Shown here: positions 8,029 through 15,868 of the stretch, piece after piece
Position numbering within the stretch: the stretch's first letter is position 1
Layout: every line of letters starts with the position of its first letter
Assembly (NCBI GenBank): GCA_963662865.1
Contig: OY759969.1
Location: 496,001-560,000 of the forward strand
Reading direction: 5' to 3'
Length of the DNA stretch: 64,000 bases
From: JAJDYQ01 sp963662865
GTDB lineage: Bacteria > Pseudomonadota > Gammaproteobacteria > JAJDYQ01
Translations under genes and position numbers: made by a program
The notes under the pieces: generated by a model
Told to the model about the DNA's origin: nothing
What the model saw: only the letters and a program-made list of their open reading frames with translations
The model's database searches: none

Positions 8029-9327
8029 ATGTATCATTGCAAAGACACAAATTGGCTTGGTTCTATAAATGCAGATAAATACTTCCGTGCTCTTTTTTTC
8101 TCGTCGTGCCCAATAAGTTGCTCTCGGCTGACAGGGTTTTGTCTGCTTATCGCAATTTTTTTATTAACCGGTTGCTATGCGACTACCGGCGGGGTATTTG
8201 ATAATTCTACAGGTTTAGTCGGACCAGAAGGTTCTTCTGCTTCAGAAAAGGAAGCCCCAGTGCGCGCGATACAAAAAGAACTTGAGGTTATCATTCCTGT
8301 TTTTGATCCCAATATCCCCGAAGACCCCGATGAGTGGGAGAAAGAAGGTATTTGGCCTGAATTGCGCAGAGTAGAGTCGGTGAATTTTGCTCTTGAAATG
8401 AAGCAGGCATTAGAAGAGACCAATCAATTAGGAGCAGTTCGTGTAACTCCTGATCGAAAGGTTACAGGTGATATTTATGTAGTTGGGAAAATAAACGAAT
8501 CAAACGGTGAAGACGTCGGTATTAATATCAGGGTTATCAGCATAGATGGTAAAAGCTGGCTGAGTAAAAATTATAGTCACCAGGTTGAAGGATATTTTTT
8601 TACGAATATACGTAACAAAGATAAAAGCGCTTATTATCCCGTGTTTGAAAAAGCGGCGATCGACATCGTTAAAGCACTGAAGTCCAAGGAATCTGATTAC
8701 TTGAAAACGATTAACCAGCTTGCCGAGGTGCGTTTTGGTCACTCTATGTCAGACGACAGCTTTGCTCAATTCCTGAAATTCAGAGGCAACCAGGTAGAGT
8801 TGGTGCAGGCACCTTCAAGCGATGATCCGATGCTCAATCGCATTCACCAATACCGTGTGGAAGACCAGCTCTTTACCGATCATATGCAACAGAACTATTA
8901 CGATTTTGCCCAGAAAGTAGGGCCATCTTATAAGGCATGGCAGGAAGCGGCCTATTCTGAAAATAAAGCCAGGCGTGAGGCTAAAAAAGACGCTGTATTA
9001 AAGGCGCTGGCCGGTATTCTGGCGATTGGTTTGGCTGTTGCCAGTGATTCTGAATCAAGCGGTGGTGAGGCTGTAAAGGCAGGCGCGGTGGTTGCTGGTG
9101 GAGCACTTTTAGCAAGTAGCGTACAGAGTTATCAAGAAGCTAAATTTCATCAAGAGGCGTTAATGGAGCTCGGAAAATCTGTAGATGTGCAAGTCACCCC
9201 TCAGGTCGTTGAGCTTGAGGAGAGAACAATAAAACTGACAGGGGGTATGGCAGAACAATTTGATCAGTGGCGTGCGGCTCTAAAAAGAGTATTCGCTGAG
9301 GAACGGACGCCAGATAGGCAGCTCTAG
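8029..9327 (+). CDS. Predicted lipoprotein of the VWA/proton-channel operon
   Basis: A 432-residue protein with lipobox LLTGC at Cys49, after a hydrophobic stretch at residues 34-48. The N-terminal tail before the signal is unusually long, so the true start may be internal. After a variable linker the region DPNIPEDPDEWEKEGIWPELRRVESVNFALEMKQALE begins a mixed alpha/beta domain. It continues through VTGDIYVVGKINES and INIRVISIDGKSWLSKNYSHQV and faintly resembles lipoproteins that bind cofactors or assemble rings. A small glycine/alanine-rich hydrophobic segment (LKALAGILAIGLAVASDSESSGGEAVKAGAVVAGGALLASS, in two parts) near residues 325-365 could contact a membrane. No named family is recognised. 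AGAGGG precedes the ATG. Confidence 0.75.
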   Translation: MYHCKDTNWLGSINADKYFRALFFSSCPISCSRLTGFCLLIAIFLLTGCYATTGGVFDNSTGLVGPEGSSASEKEAPVRAIQKELEVIIPVFDPNIPEDPDEWEKEGIWPELRRVESVNFALEMKQALEETNQLGAVRVTPDRKVTGDIYVVGKINESNGEDVGINIRVISIDGKSWLSKNYSHQVEGYFFTNIRNKDKSAYYPVFEKAAIDIVKALKSKESDYLKTINQLAEVRFGHSMSDDSFAQFLKFRGNQVELVQAPSSDDPMLNRIHQYRVEDQLFTDHMQQNYYDFAQKVGPSYKAWQEAAYSENKARREAKKDAVLKALAGILAIGLAVASDSESSGGEAVKAGAVVAGGALLASSVQSYQEAKFHQEALMELGKSVDVQVTPQVVELEERTIKLTGGMAEQFDQWRAALKRVFAEERTPDRQL

Positions 9328-9334
9328 CATTAAA

Positions 9335-10762
9335 TTGGATAGTCGTCGATTCAAAAGCAAGAAAAAAAGCAGAGAATATTCCTTATTTGCAAATATCGTG
9401 GTCGTCACAGCGTTACTTGCCATTGCGGTTTTCATGCTGCTCTATGGGCGCATAGCCCCCATTCCTACCCCTGAAACACAGGATACCAATAGCGACGATA
9501 CCGGGTCTTTAAGCGATGAGCAGCAGGAGACTTTACGACAAAAGTATATTGCCAGGATGAAACTCTATGAGTCCGAGGCTAAAGCTGAAATCGAAAAGCT
9601 CAACCTGCCGATGTGGTCTCCAGATAGCACCGCAGAATTGCGGACACAAGAAAAAAGAGCAATTGAAGCCTTTGGCAGTAATCAGTTTGGTGCAGCTCTG
9701 ATCCAATTAGATGGATTGCTGGAAAAAATATCAGGACTGCGGTCAATACAACAGGAAAAGTTTCTATCCGCTCTGGAAGGTGCACGGCAAGCATTTACAG
9801 AAGGAAACTTTGAGCAGGCATCTTCCGCAGTCAATGACGCCTTGCGTTATAAGCCTGAAAATCAGGAAGCGCAGTTGCTAAAAGGGCGTGTTGCTTCAAT
9901 GGAGACCGTTTCTCAGCTGGTTCGAGAAGCTGATGTTGCGCGTGTGGAAAACAATCTTGTCAAAGAAATTGAGCTGTTGGATAAAGCAATCAAGCATGAT
10001 CCGCACCATACTGGTCTCGTAGAGAGACATCGTCAATTGATTGCGCAACATCGTCAACAAATATTTGATACCTTATTGCAGCAAGCCCACCAGGATCTGG
10101 ATAGCAGAGACGTTAAACAAGCTCGAGGAAGGCTTATGGAAATAAAAAAAATAGACACCAAACATCCATCCTTAATTCTGCTGTCAAATAAGCTTAAGCA
10201 GCTTGAGAAAGAGCTTACGTATCAAAATTTAATTGAAAAAGCCAAAGCTGCGGAGCAGGAAGATAGCTGGCAAGCGGCAGAATCCCATTATCAACAGGCT
10301 CAATTGATTTTCCCCAGCAGGGAAGATTCAGATAACCGTCTGCGACGGGCGGCAAAAATTAATCAATATATTCAGATGATTGAACAGGCATTATTACGTC
10401 CCGAGCGGCTGGCAGATAATCAAATAGCCTCTGCAATGCAACAGATTGTTGAAGAAAGTGTTAACCAGGCTGAACACAGTATTAAGCTTCAACAGATTGC
10501 CATTCGATTAAAAAATACAATCGCAGAAATGTCCAAACCTGTTGCCGTGACAATTTATTCGGACGGGCATACCCATATATCAGTACTTGGCGTTGGTGTT
10601 ATCGGAAGAGCAACTGAGTATAAGCTAAAAGAAGGTTTGAAGCCGGGGCGTTATCTGTTCAAGGGAGAGCGCAGAGGCTTTAAGGACAAGCTTCTTGAAG
10701 TTTATATAAAACCTGATCGGCCCGTCATTATCAGAGTTATCTGTGATGAATCTATCTTCTGA
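9335..10762 (+). CDS. Membrane-anchored TPR/coiled-coil protein
   Basis: The predicted 475-residue product starts at TTG (9335), only 8 nt after the lipoprotein gene. A basic N-terminus (RRFKSKKKSREYS) precedes one membrane segment, IVVVTALLAIAVFMLLYG. Residues about 60-390 are almost wholly helical with TPR-like spacing (ALEGARQAFTEGNFEQASSAVNDALRYKPENQEA, in two parts, and AESHYQQAQLIF). The C-terminus (VTIYSDGHTHISVLGVG, then LKPGRYLFKGERRGFKDK) resembles a PEGA-type beta domain. It is probably a periplasmic scaffold anchored in the inner membrane. Its 3' end overlaps the next gene by 20 nt, implying coupled translation. Confidence 0.75.
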   Translation: MDSRRFKSKKKSREYSLFANIVVVTALLAIAVFMLLYGRIAPIPTPETQDTNSDDTGSLSDEQQETLRQKYIARMKLYESEAKAEIEKLNLPMWSPDSTAELRTQEKRAIEAFGSNQFGAALIQLDGLLEKISGLRSIQQEKFLSALEGARQAFTEGNFEQASSAVNDALRYKPENQEAQLLKGRVASMETVSQLVREADVARVENNLVKEIELLDKAIKHDPHHTGLVERHRQLIAQHRQQIFDTLLQQAHQDLDSRDVKQARGRLMEIKKIDTKHPSLILLSNKLKQLEKELTYQNLIEKAKAAEQEDSWQAAESHYQQAQLIFPSREDSDNRLRRAAKINQYIQMIEQALLRPERLADNQIASAMQQIVEESVNQAEHSIKLQQIAIRLKNTIAEMSKPVAVTIYSDGHTHISVLGVGVIGRATEYKLKEGLKPGRYLFKGERRGFKDKLLEVYIKPDRPVIIRVICDESIF

Positions 10763-12749
10763 AGATTACTTTCGCAAGCAGAAGCGAACCTTTTGGAAAA
10801 AGACTGTTGCGGCGAGTATTGTGATTACAGTCGTTGGTGTGACAGTGTTAACATTTGTCTTCTGGGTTAAGGCAGTTATTGTTGAAGTGAGACCCGAAGC
10901 CGCGGCACTCAAAGCACAGCGCACTTTAGATGGTCTGGGTTGGGTACAACAAAACAAGGTCTATCTACTGGCGTCCAGGGTGAATTTAGAGATTGCAGCT
11001 CAAGGGTTTATCAGTGAGATAGTTACCCTGGAACGCAGTATGCCTAGGCGGCATATCGCGATTAGTCTAAAAGAAGCACCAGCCATGATTAAAGCAACCG
11101 CCATACCGGTCGATGAGCAGGTAAAATGGCATATTGATAAAAAAATTATAGGTTCAGGAGCTGAGCTACAGGTTGCGGTGGAGCCAGGGACGCACACCCT
11201 GAAGGCTTCGCATCCTTATTATCAGCCGCAACAAAGCTCTATCAGAGTAGAGCGCGGTACAGAGAAAACATTATCGTTTGAATTGAAGCCCGTGCAGGGA
11301 CGGCTTGATTTGTTTTCCAGACCTGAAGGCGTGCCAGTCTCGCTAAATGGCAATGCTATTGGGAAAACACCTGTTTCTATGGCACAACAAGGAGGTCGAT
11401 ATAGCTTACAGATAGAGACCTCTGACTTTGAGCCAATTAACGACACTATCGACATCACCTATCGGCAGCCGATTGTTAAAAGAAACTACCAGCTAATCCA
11501 TAAAAAAGCCTCCGTAGATTTTAAGCTTACCCCGCTCGGAGGGCAGTTATCAGTTAATGGTAAGGCATTTCCGGCAATGGATGCCCGCCTGGAACTTGAA
11601 TCCTTGCGCGAGCTTATTATCAGCTACTCTAAGGCCGGTTATTCTTCAAAAACCATCAAGCGTATGTTCAAGCCGAATCAAAAAGAAAATATTTCGTTGC
11701 AACTAAAACCGGAGTTTGGAAAAGTTATTCTTAAAACAACTCCAGCATCAGACATTAAAATAAACAACGAAAAAAAAGGGCAAACCCCGCAAGCATTTAC
11801 ACTAAAAACCATCCCGCATAATATTCATCTTTCCAGATCCGGCTATCGTTCAATTCAAAAGACGATACATCCCAGCAGGCAGCGTGTCATTCAGATTAAT
11901 GAGACGCTAATGACAGAGGAACAGGCTCGGCTTGCCGAGGCCCCTGAAGTGACTAAAAATTCGATAGGGATTGAACTTGTATTATTCAAACCAGACAAAG
12001 CGGCTTCTTTTGAACTAGGTGCACACCGTAGTGAAAAAGGACAACGCGCCAATGAGATTCTGCGCACAGTAAAGCTGCATAGAGCCTTTTATGTCAGCCG
12101 TATGGAGATATCCGCCGGGCATTATGATCAGGCTTTTGGCCGTCGGACTCCCGCTTCTGATCTCGCGGTTAGCAATGTTACCTGGAGTGAGGCGGCACTT
12201 TTTTGTAACTGGTTAAGCAAAAAAGAGAAATTGCCTTATTTCTATATTACGAATGGAAATAATATTACCGGTTATAATCCTCAAAGTATCGGATATCGAT
12301 TGTTGAGTGAAGCAGAATGGGAGTGGTTGGCGCGCTACGCAAATCGTAATACACCTGCCCGGTTTGTCTGGGGTAATAAAGCGACAATTCCGATAGGGAT
12401 TGGCAATCTTGCAGATGAAAGTGCGAAAAACAGCGTTGCAACTTACATCTCTGGTTATAATGACGGCTATCTGAAATTGGCACCTGTTGGTTCATTCAAG
12501 CCGGATAAAACGGGTTTGCATGATTTAGCGGGCAATGTTAGTGAATGGGTACACGACGCCTACACTGTAGATCATAAAGCCATGAGCAATCCATTAGGAG
12601 GTTTGAATAATACCAGCCATAGCGGACATGTTGTCAAAGGTTCAAGCTGGAAGTCAGGTACGTTAACGGAACTACGCTCCGCATATCGGCAGAGAGCAAC
12701 CGGGCGGGCGGATGATCGAGGATTCCGTATTGCGCGTTATATCTATTGA
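10743..12749 (+). CDS. Membrane-anchored PEGA and SUMF1-fold protein
   Basis: A 668-residue protein. The frame opens with GTG at 10743 and an ATG follows at 10746. Residues about 20-47 form a membrane segment (AASIVITVVGVTVLTFVFWV). Several PEGA-like beta domains follow, e.g. GRLDLFSRPEGVPVSLNGNAIGKTP and GKVILKTTPASDIKINNEKKGQTP. The last 270 residues are a formylglycine-generating-enzyme/SUMF1 fold: FYVSRMEISAGHYDQ, NVTWSEAALFCNWLS, YRLLSEAEWEWLARY, GLHDLAGNVSEWVHD and RGFRIARY. The region that carries the two copper-binding catalytic cysteines in true FGE reads VVKGSSWKSGTLTELRSAYRQ and has none. Formylglycine formation is therefore unlikely and a binding role is more probable. Confidence 0.88.
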   Translation: MMNLSSEDYFRKQKRTFWKKTVAASIVITVVGVTVLTFVFWVKAVIVEVRPEAAALKAQRTLDGLGWVQQNKVYLLASRVNLEIAAQGFISEIVTLERSMPRRHIAISLKEAPAMIKATAIPVDEQVKWHIDKKIIGSGAELQVAVEPGTHTLKASHPYYQPQQSSIRVERGTEKTLSFELKPVQGRLDLFSRPEGVPVSLNGNAIGKTPVSMAQQGGRYSLQIETSDFEPINDTIDITYRQPIVKRNYQLIHKKASVDFKLTPLGGQLSVNGKAFPAMDARLELESLRELIISYSKAGYSSKTIKRMFKPNQKENISLQLKPEFGKVILKTTPASDIKINNEKKGQTPQAFTLKTIPHNIHLSRSGYRSIQKTIHPSRQRVIQINETLMTEEQARLAEAPEVTKNSIGIELVLFKPDKAASFELGAHRSEKGQRANEILRTVKLHRAFYVSRMEISAGHYDQAFGRRTPASDLAVSNVTWSEAALFCNWLSKKEKLPYFYITNGNNITGYNPQSIGYRLLSEAEWEWLARYANRNTPARFVWGNKATIPIGIGNLADESAKNSVATYISGYNDGYLKLAPVGSFKPDKTGLHDLAGNVSEWVHDAYTVDHKAMSNPLGGLNNTSHSGHVVKGSSWKSGTLTELRSAYRQRATGRADDRGFRIARYIY

Positions 12750-12785
12750 TTAGAATATCAGGTTTATTCCGGAATACTAGAAACT

Positions 12786-12929
12786 ATGAAAATCCAACAA
12801 GATAAAAAATGGCGCATTAAAATCATTGCGCTTATCGTGCTTTTTTTAATTATTGGTATCTCGGTTGCTGGTGTTGTGGGCTATTCTTTAAGTCTTAATT
12901 CCCCAGCAGCCTTTCCTGTTGACATATAA
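12786..12929 (+). CDS. 47-residue single-span membrane protein
   Basis: Between the SUMF1-fold gene and the proton-channel gene an ATG at 12786 opens a 47-residue frame beginning MKIQQDKKWRIKIIALI. One hydrophobic helix follows (ALIVLFLIIGISVAGVVGYSL), then a short tail ending PVDI. The basic N-terminus suggests an N-in orientation. The TAA ends 2 nt before the GTG of the channel gene, so the spacing fits a real operon member. No family is recognised; it may be a small subunit of the neighbouring channel. Confidence 0.6.
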   Translation: MKIQQDKKWRIKIIALIVLFLIIGISVAGVVGYSLSLNSPAAFPVDI

Positions 12930-12931
12930 AA

Positions 12932-13705
12932 GTGTCAAAGTTAATCAAAAATTTGATTGCGATAATAATATCGGTATTACTGGTTCATCTTGCCTATATC
13001 GGAATTGTTTTACCTAATGCTGAACTTGCAATTGAAATCGCAGGCCAACAAGGGCAAACAGCCCCGCGTAATTTTTTTGTAATCATAAAAGACCTGGAGC
13101 AGGAAATATGTATTATTCTAATGTTATGGGGGACGTATTTGATTATCAGCAAAATCATCTCAATCAGCAAAGATCGCTATCTTCTTGATGAAGAACTGGT
13201 CAACTTTTCTGAAACTCAAACCGATAATAAAATCGAAGCTGCCAGGGCAGTGCGCGAACGACTGACTACCTTACCGAAAGAAGTCATAAAAACCTCATTA
13301 GTACAAACACTACTGTTAGGGCTTGACCGATTTTTGATTACCAAAGACGTACATTACACGGCTGAAGCCATAGATGCGCAAATGGATGCATTATTACTCA
13401 GTATGGAAACAGAAAATTCAATGATACGCTATTTGATCTGGGCTATTCCTTCAATCGGCTTTGTCGGTACAGTGCGCGGTATAGGTCAGGCGCTATCACA
13501 AGCAGATCAGGCTTTGGCGGGTAACATTGCCGGCATGACAAATAGCCTGGGAATAGCGTTTAATTCCACTCTGGTTGCATTGATTATCAGCATATTTTTA
13601 ATGTTGCTGTTGCACCAGCTACAAAGCATACAAGACGGATTGATTGTCGATATTAGAAACTACTGTGAGAAACATATCATGAACCCAATAGGACAAGATC
13701 CATAA
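12932..13705 (+). CDS. MotA/TolQ/ExbB-type proton channel protein
   Basis: A 257-residue inner-membrane protein starting at GTG. Hydrophobic segments are at about 5-27 (NLIAIIISVLLVHLAYIGIV), about 58-78 (CIILMLWGTYLIISKIISI), about 165-190 and about 205-230. The family signature is clear in IPSIGFVGTVRGIGQAL, followed by AGMTNSLGIAFNSTLVALIISIF, where the conserved Thr-containing helix lines the pore in ExbB/TolQ. The family forms a pentamer around a dimer of ExbD/TolR/MotB-type partners and couples proton flow to mechanical work. Here the only candidate partners are the two VWA proteins immediately downstream. Confidence 0.88.
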   Translation: MSKLIKNLIAIIISVLLVHLAYIGIVLPNAELAIEIAGQQGQTAPRNFFVIIKDLEQEICIILMLWGTYLIISKIISISKDRYLLDEELVNFSETQTDNKIEAARAVRERLTTLPKEVIKTSLVQTLLLGLDRFLITKDVHYTAEAIDAQMDALLLSMETENSMIRYLIWAIPSIGFVGTVRGIGQALSQADQALAGNIAGMTNSLGIAFNSTLVALIISIFLMLLLHQLQSIQDGLIVDIRNYCEKHIMNPIGQDP

Positions 13706-13715
13706 TCTGATAGCT

Positions 13716-14786
13716 GTGAGGAAATTTAGAAAGAAAGCCGAAGGATTTAATATTTCTTTTCTGGACGTAATGTCATGCGGCCTGGGGGCTGTTATTCTGG
13801 TGCTGATGCTGGTCAAATATCAAAGTGAATTACCGGACGCTCAGTCATCTGCACTGCAAGCTGACATTGCGGTAATAGAGCGACAAAACCAGCGATCAGA
13901 AGGGCTGTTACAAGCACTTCAGGGCCAGTCAGACCAAGCCCGGACCAGGCTTTCCCGGTTAGACGCACAGCTTATGAGTCTGACGGCGAAAATCAATAGG
14001 GAGAAAGATACGCAGCGATCTTTGGAATCACAACTTGCAAAGCTGGAATTGCAGGCTGATACACTGGAGCAAACACCTGCCACCCCGATTCCGGTGGCTG
14101 GCAAAAGCCTGGAAGATTATCTGCTTGGCTTAAAAGTAGAAGGCGGAAAAATCGTTATACTGGTAGATAGTAGTGCTTCGATGACAGAAGAGCGCCTTAT
14201 AGACATAGTCCGCTACAAAGTGGCACCCGCGAAAGAGCGCCGACAGGCCCCTAAATGGCGACGCACCTTACGGATTGTGGAATGGCTTATCGCCAAAGTC
14301 CCGACCGAGAGCGAGTACAGGATTATTCATTTTGCAGAACAAGCCGGTTTTGTCGGGGGCAGTGATTGGAAAAAAGGAGCTGATTCCAGAGATGCGGCAA
14401 CAGTGCTGGCCGATTTTTCTAAAATTACCCCCGGTGGAGGAACGAATCTCCATGCCGCTGTTTCCTTAATGCGCAGTTCTGCGGGAGGATTTTCCAATGT
14501 ATATCTGATAACAGATGGCATGCCGACACAGGGAAAAACCGGAACACTTGGAGCGGCCTCTTCATTTTTCTCGGGATGCGCTTCAATCGGGGGAAAAGCA
14601 CAAACGATCAGTGGTGAATGCCGGCGCAAATTACTCGACAATGTCATTTCATCTTACAAAGAAAGAGCACCTGTTAATGTGATTCTTTTGCCACTGGAAG
14701 GTGATTCCGGAGCGGCGGCGGCTTTCTGGCAATGGACAGCCAAAAATACTGGCTTACTGATAGCTCCAGAGGCTTCCTGGCCATGA
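13716..14786 (+). CDS. VWA protein with ExbD/TolR-like N-terminal membrane segment (first copy)
   Basis: A 356-residue product starting at GTG. Residues 10-33 read GFNISFLDVMSCGLGAVILVLML, one membrane helix entered by an Asp and followed by Cys-Gly, analogous in position to the proton-carrying Asp of ExbD/TolR. A coiled coil occupies residues about 45-115. A von Willebrand A domain follows with an intact MIDAS: VDSSASM, GGGTNLHAAV and YLITDGMPTQG. The VWA domain is expected in the periplasm and should bind a divalent metal and a protein ligand. The stop overlaps the ATG of the second copy (ATGA). Confidence 0.85.
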   Translation: MRKFRKKAEGFNISFLDVMSCGLGAVILVLMLVKYQSELPDAQSSALQADIAVIERQNQRSEGLLQALQGQSDQARTRLSRLDAQLMSLTAKINREKDTQRSLESQLAKLELQADTLEQTPATPIPVAGKSLEDYLLGLKVEGGKIVILVDSSASMTEERLIDIVRYKVAPAKERRQAPKWRRTLRIVEWLIAKVPTESEYRIIHFAEQAGFVGGSDWKKGADSRDAATVLADFSKITPGGGTNLHAAVSLMRSSAGGFSNVYLITDGMPTQGKTGTLGAASSFFSGCASIGGKAQTISGECRRKLLDNVISSYKERAPVNVILLPLEGDSGAAAAFWQWTAKNTGLLIAPEASWP

Positions 14787-15727
14787 AAAAACGTCCACGT
14801 AATTTAGAAATTTTCACTCTGTCTTTTCTGGACATCATTTCTTGCGGATTTGGCTCCATTGTATTGCTGATACTGCTCTCCAAGTCAACAGTCACCGGAG
14901 GAATAATTGACACAGATCGCATCTCGGAATTACTTAGAACCCTGACTCAGATGGAAACGACAAATTCTGAACTTGAAACTCAATCACAAAAATTTTCTTC
15001 GACGACGAATGAACAAACGAATCGTACAGTACAATTACAAAAAGAAATTGAGAAAGTCAGGCAAGCGTTTACAGCAATACAATCCGCAAACTCAAGTCTG
15101 AATAAGAAAATAGCTGCCTTGCGCGAAAAAACGACACCTCCCTCTGCGACGATCAGTACAGACGACGAAGCTAAGGAAGAAGTTTACGCCGGTGGTATTC
15201 CAGTGGATGCAAACTACATTATTTTTATTGTGGACACATCAGGCTCTATGAGATCAATCTGGAGAAAAGTTATGCAGCGGATGGAAAACATACTGGACAT
15301 TCATCCGAAAGTTAAAGGATTTCAGATTATGAATGATAATGGCATACATATAATTTCAGCATATAAAAACAAATGGATTAACGATACGCCAAACATGCGC
15401 AGGCGCGTGCTGAAGATACTTCACTCATGGCAGGCATTCTCTAATAGTAGTCCGGTGGAAGGGTTACAAACGGCATTGCGACTTTATGTAAAGCCAAACA
15501 TGAAAATATCAATCTATATTTTGGGCGATGACTACACCGGTTCATCTTACGATCCTGTACTTCAAACAATTGCCAGGCTGAACACCAACAGGATAACCGG
15601 CGAACCGATTGCTCGTATTCATGGTATCGGATTCTACAACCGGAAAGGAGGTAACATTACACGCCTTTCAATTCTGATGCGTGAAGTTGCACGCCAAAGC
15701 CGAGGAACTTTTATGGCCCTTGATTAA
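14783..15727 (+). CDS. VWA protein with ExbD/TolR-like N-terminal membrane segment (second copy)
   Basis: The start is taken at ATG 14783, which overlaps the previous stop as ATGA, giving 314 residues. The N-terminus MKKRPRNLEIFTLSFLDI then ISCGFGSIVLLILLS repeats the F-x-x-S-F-L-D-x-x-S-C-G-x-G motif of the first copy. A Gln/Ser/Thr-rich coiled coil spans residues about 50-115. The VWA domain has FIVDTSGSM, but the second MIDAS position is Ser-rich (FSNSSPVEGLQTAL) and the third is ILGDDYTGS. The two copies have diverged strongly outside the N-terminus, suggesting a heterodimer with the proton channel. It is the last gene of the operon; rho is convergent. Confidence 0.85.
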   Translation: MKKRPRNLEIFTLSFLDIISCGFGSIVLLILLSKSTVTGGIIDTDRISELLRTLTQMETTNSELETQSQKFSSTTNEQTNRTVQLQKEIEKVRQAFTAIQSANSSLNKKIAALREKTTPPSATISTDDEAKEEVYAGGIPVDANYIIFIVDTSGSMRSIWRKVMQRMENILDIHPKVKGFQIMNDNGIHIISAYKNKWINDTPNMRRRVLKILHSWQAFSNSSPVEGLQTALRLYVKPNMKISIYILGDDYTGSSYDPVLQTIARLNTNRITGEPIARIHGIGFYNRKGGNITRLSILMREVARQSRGTFMALD

Positions 15728-15868
15728 CCCACAAAGCGTACCCCTTTTTGTTATCTGCGCTCTGGCGAGTCCGAAATGGAATCGCTCAGCATCTCCTTAA
15801 AAGAGTGGCTTACGAAAGCATTGCCGCGCATACGGTCACAGAAATCCATGAAACCGTGAATGGCGTTG

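Noticed and set aside
10743..12749. Functional sulfatase-activating (formylglycine-generating) enzyme
   Set aside because: No cysteines at the catalytic positions and no sulfatase gene nearby.
12932..15727. Zorya-type anti-phage system
   Set aside because: A proton channel is present, but there is no MotB/OmpA-type ZorB, no ZorC/ZorE and no helicase; the partners are VWA proteins.
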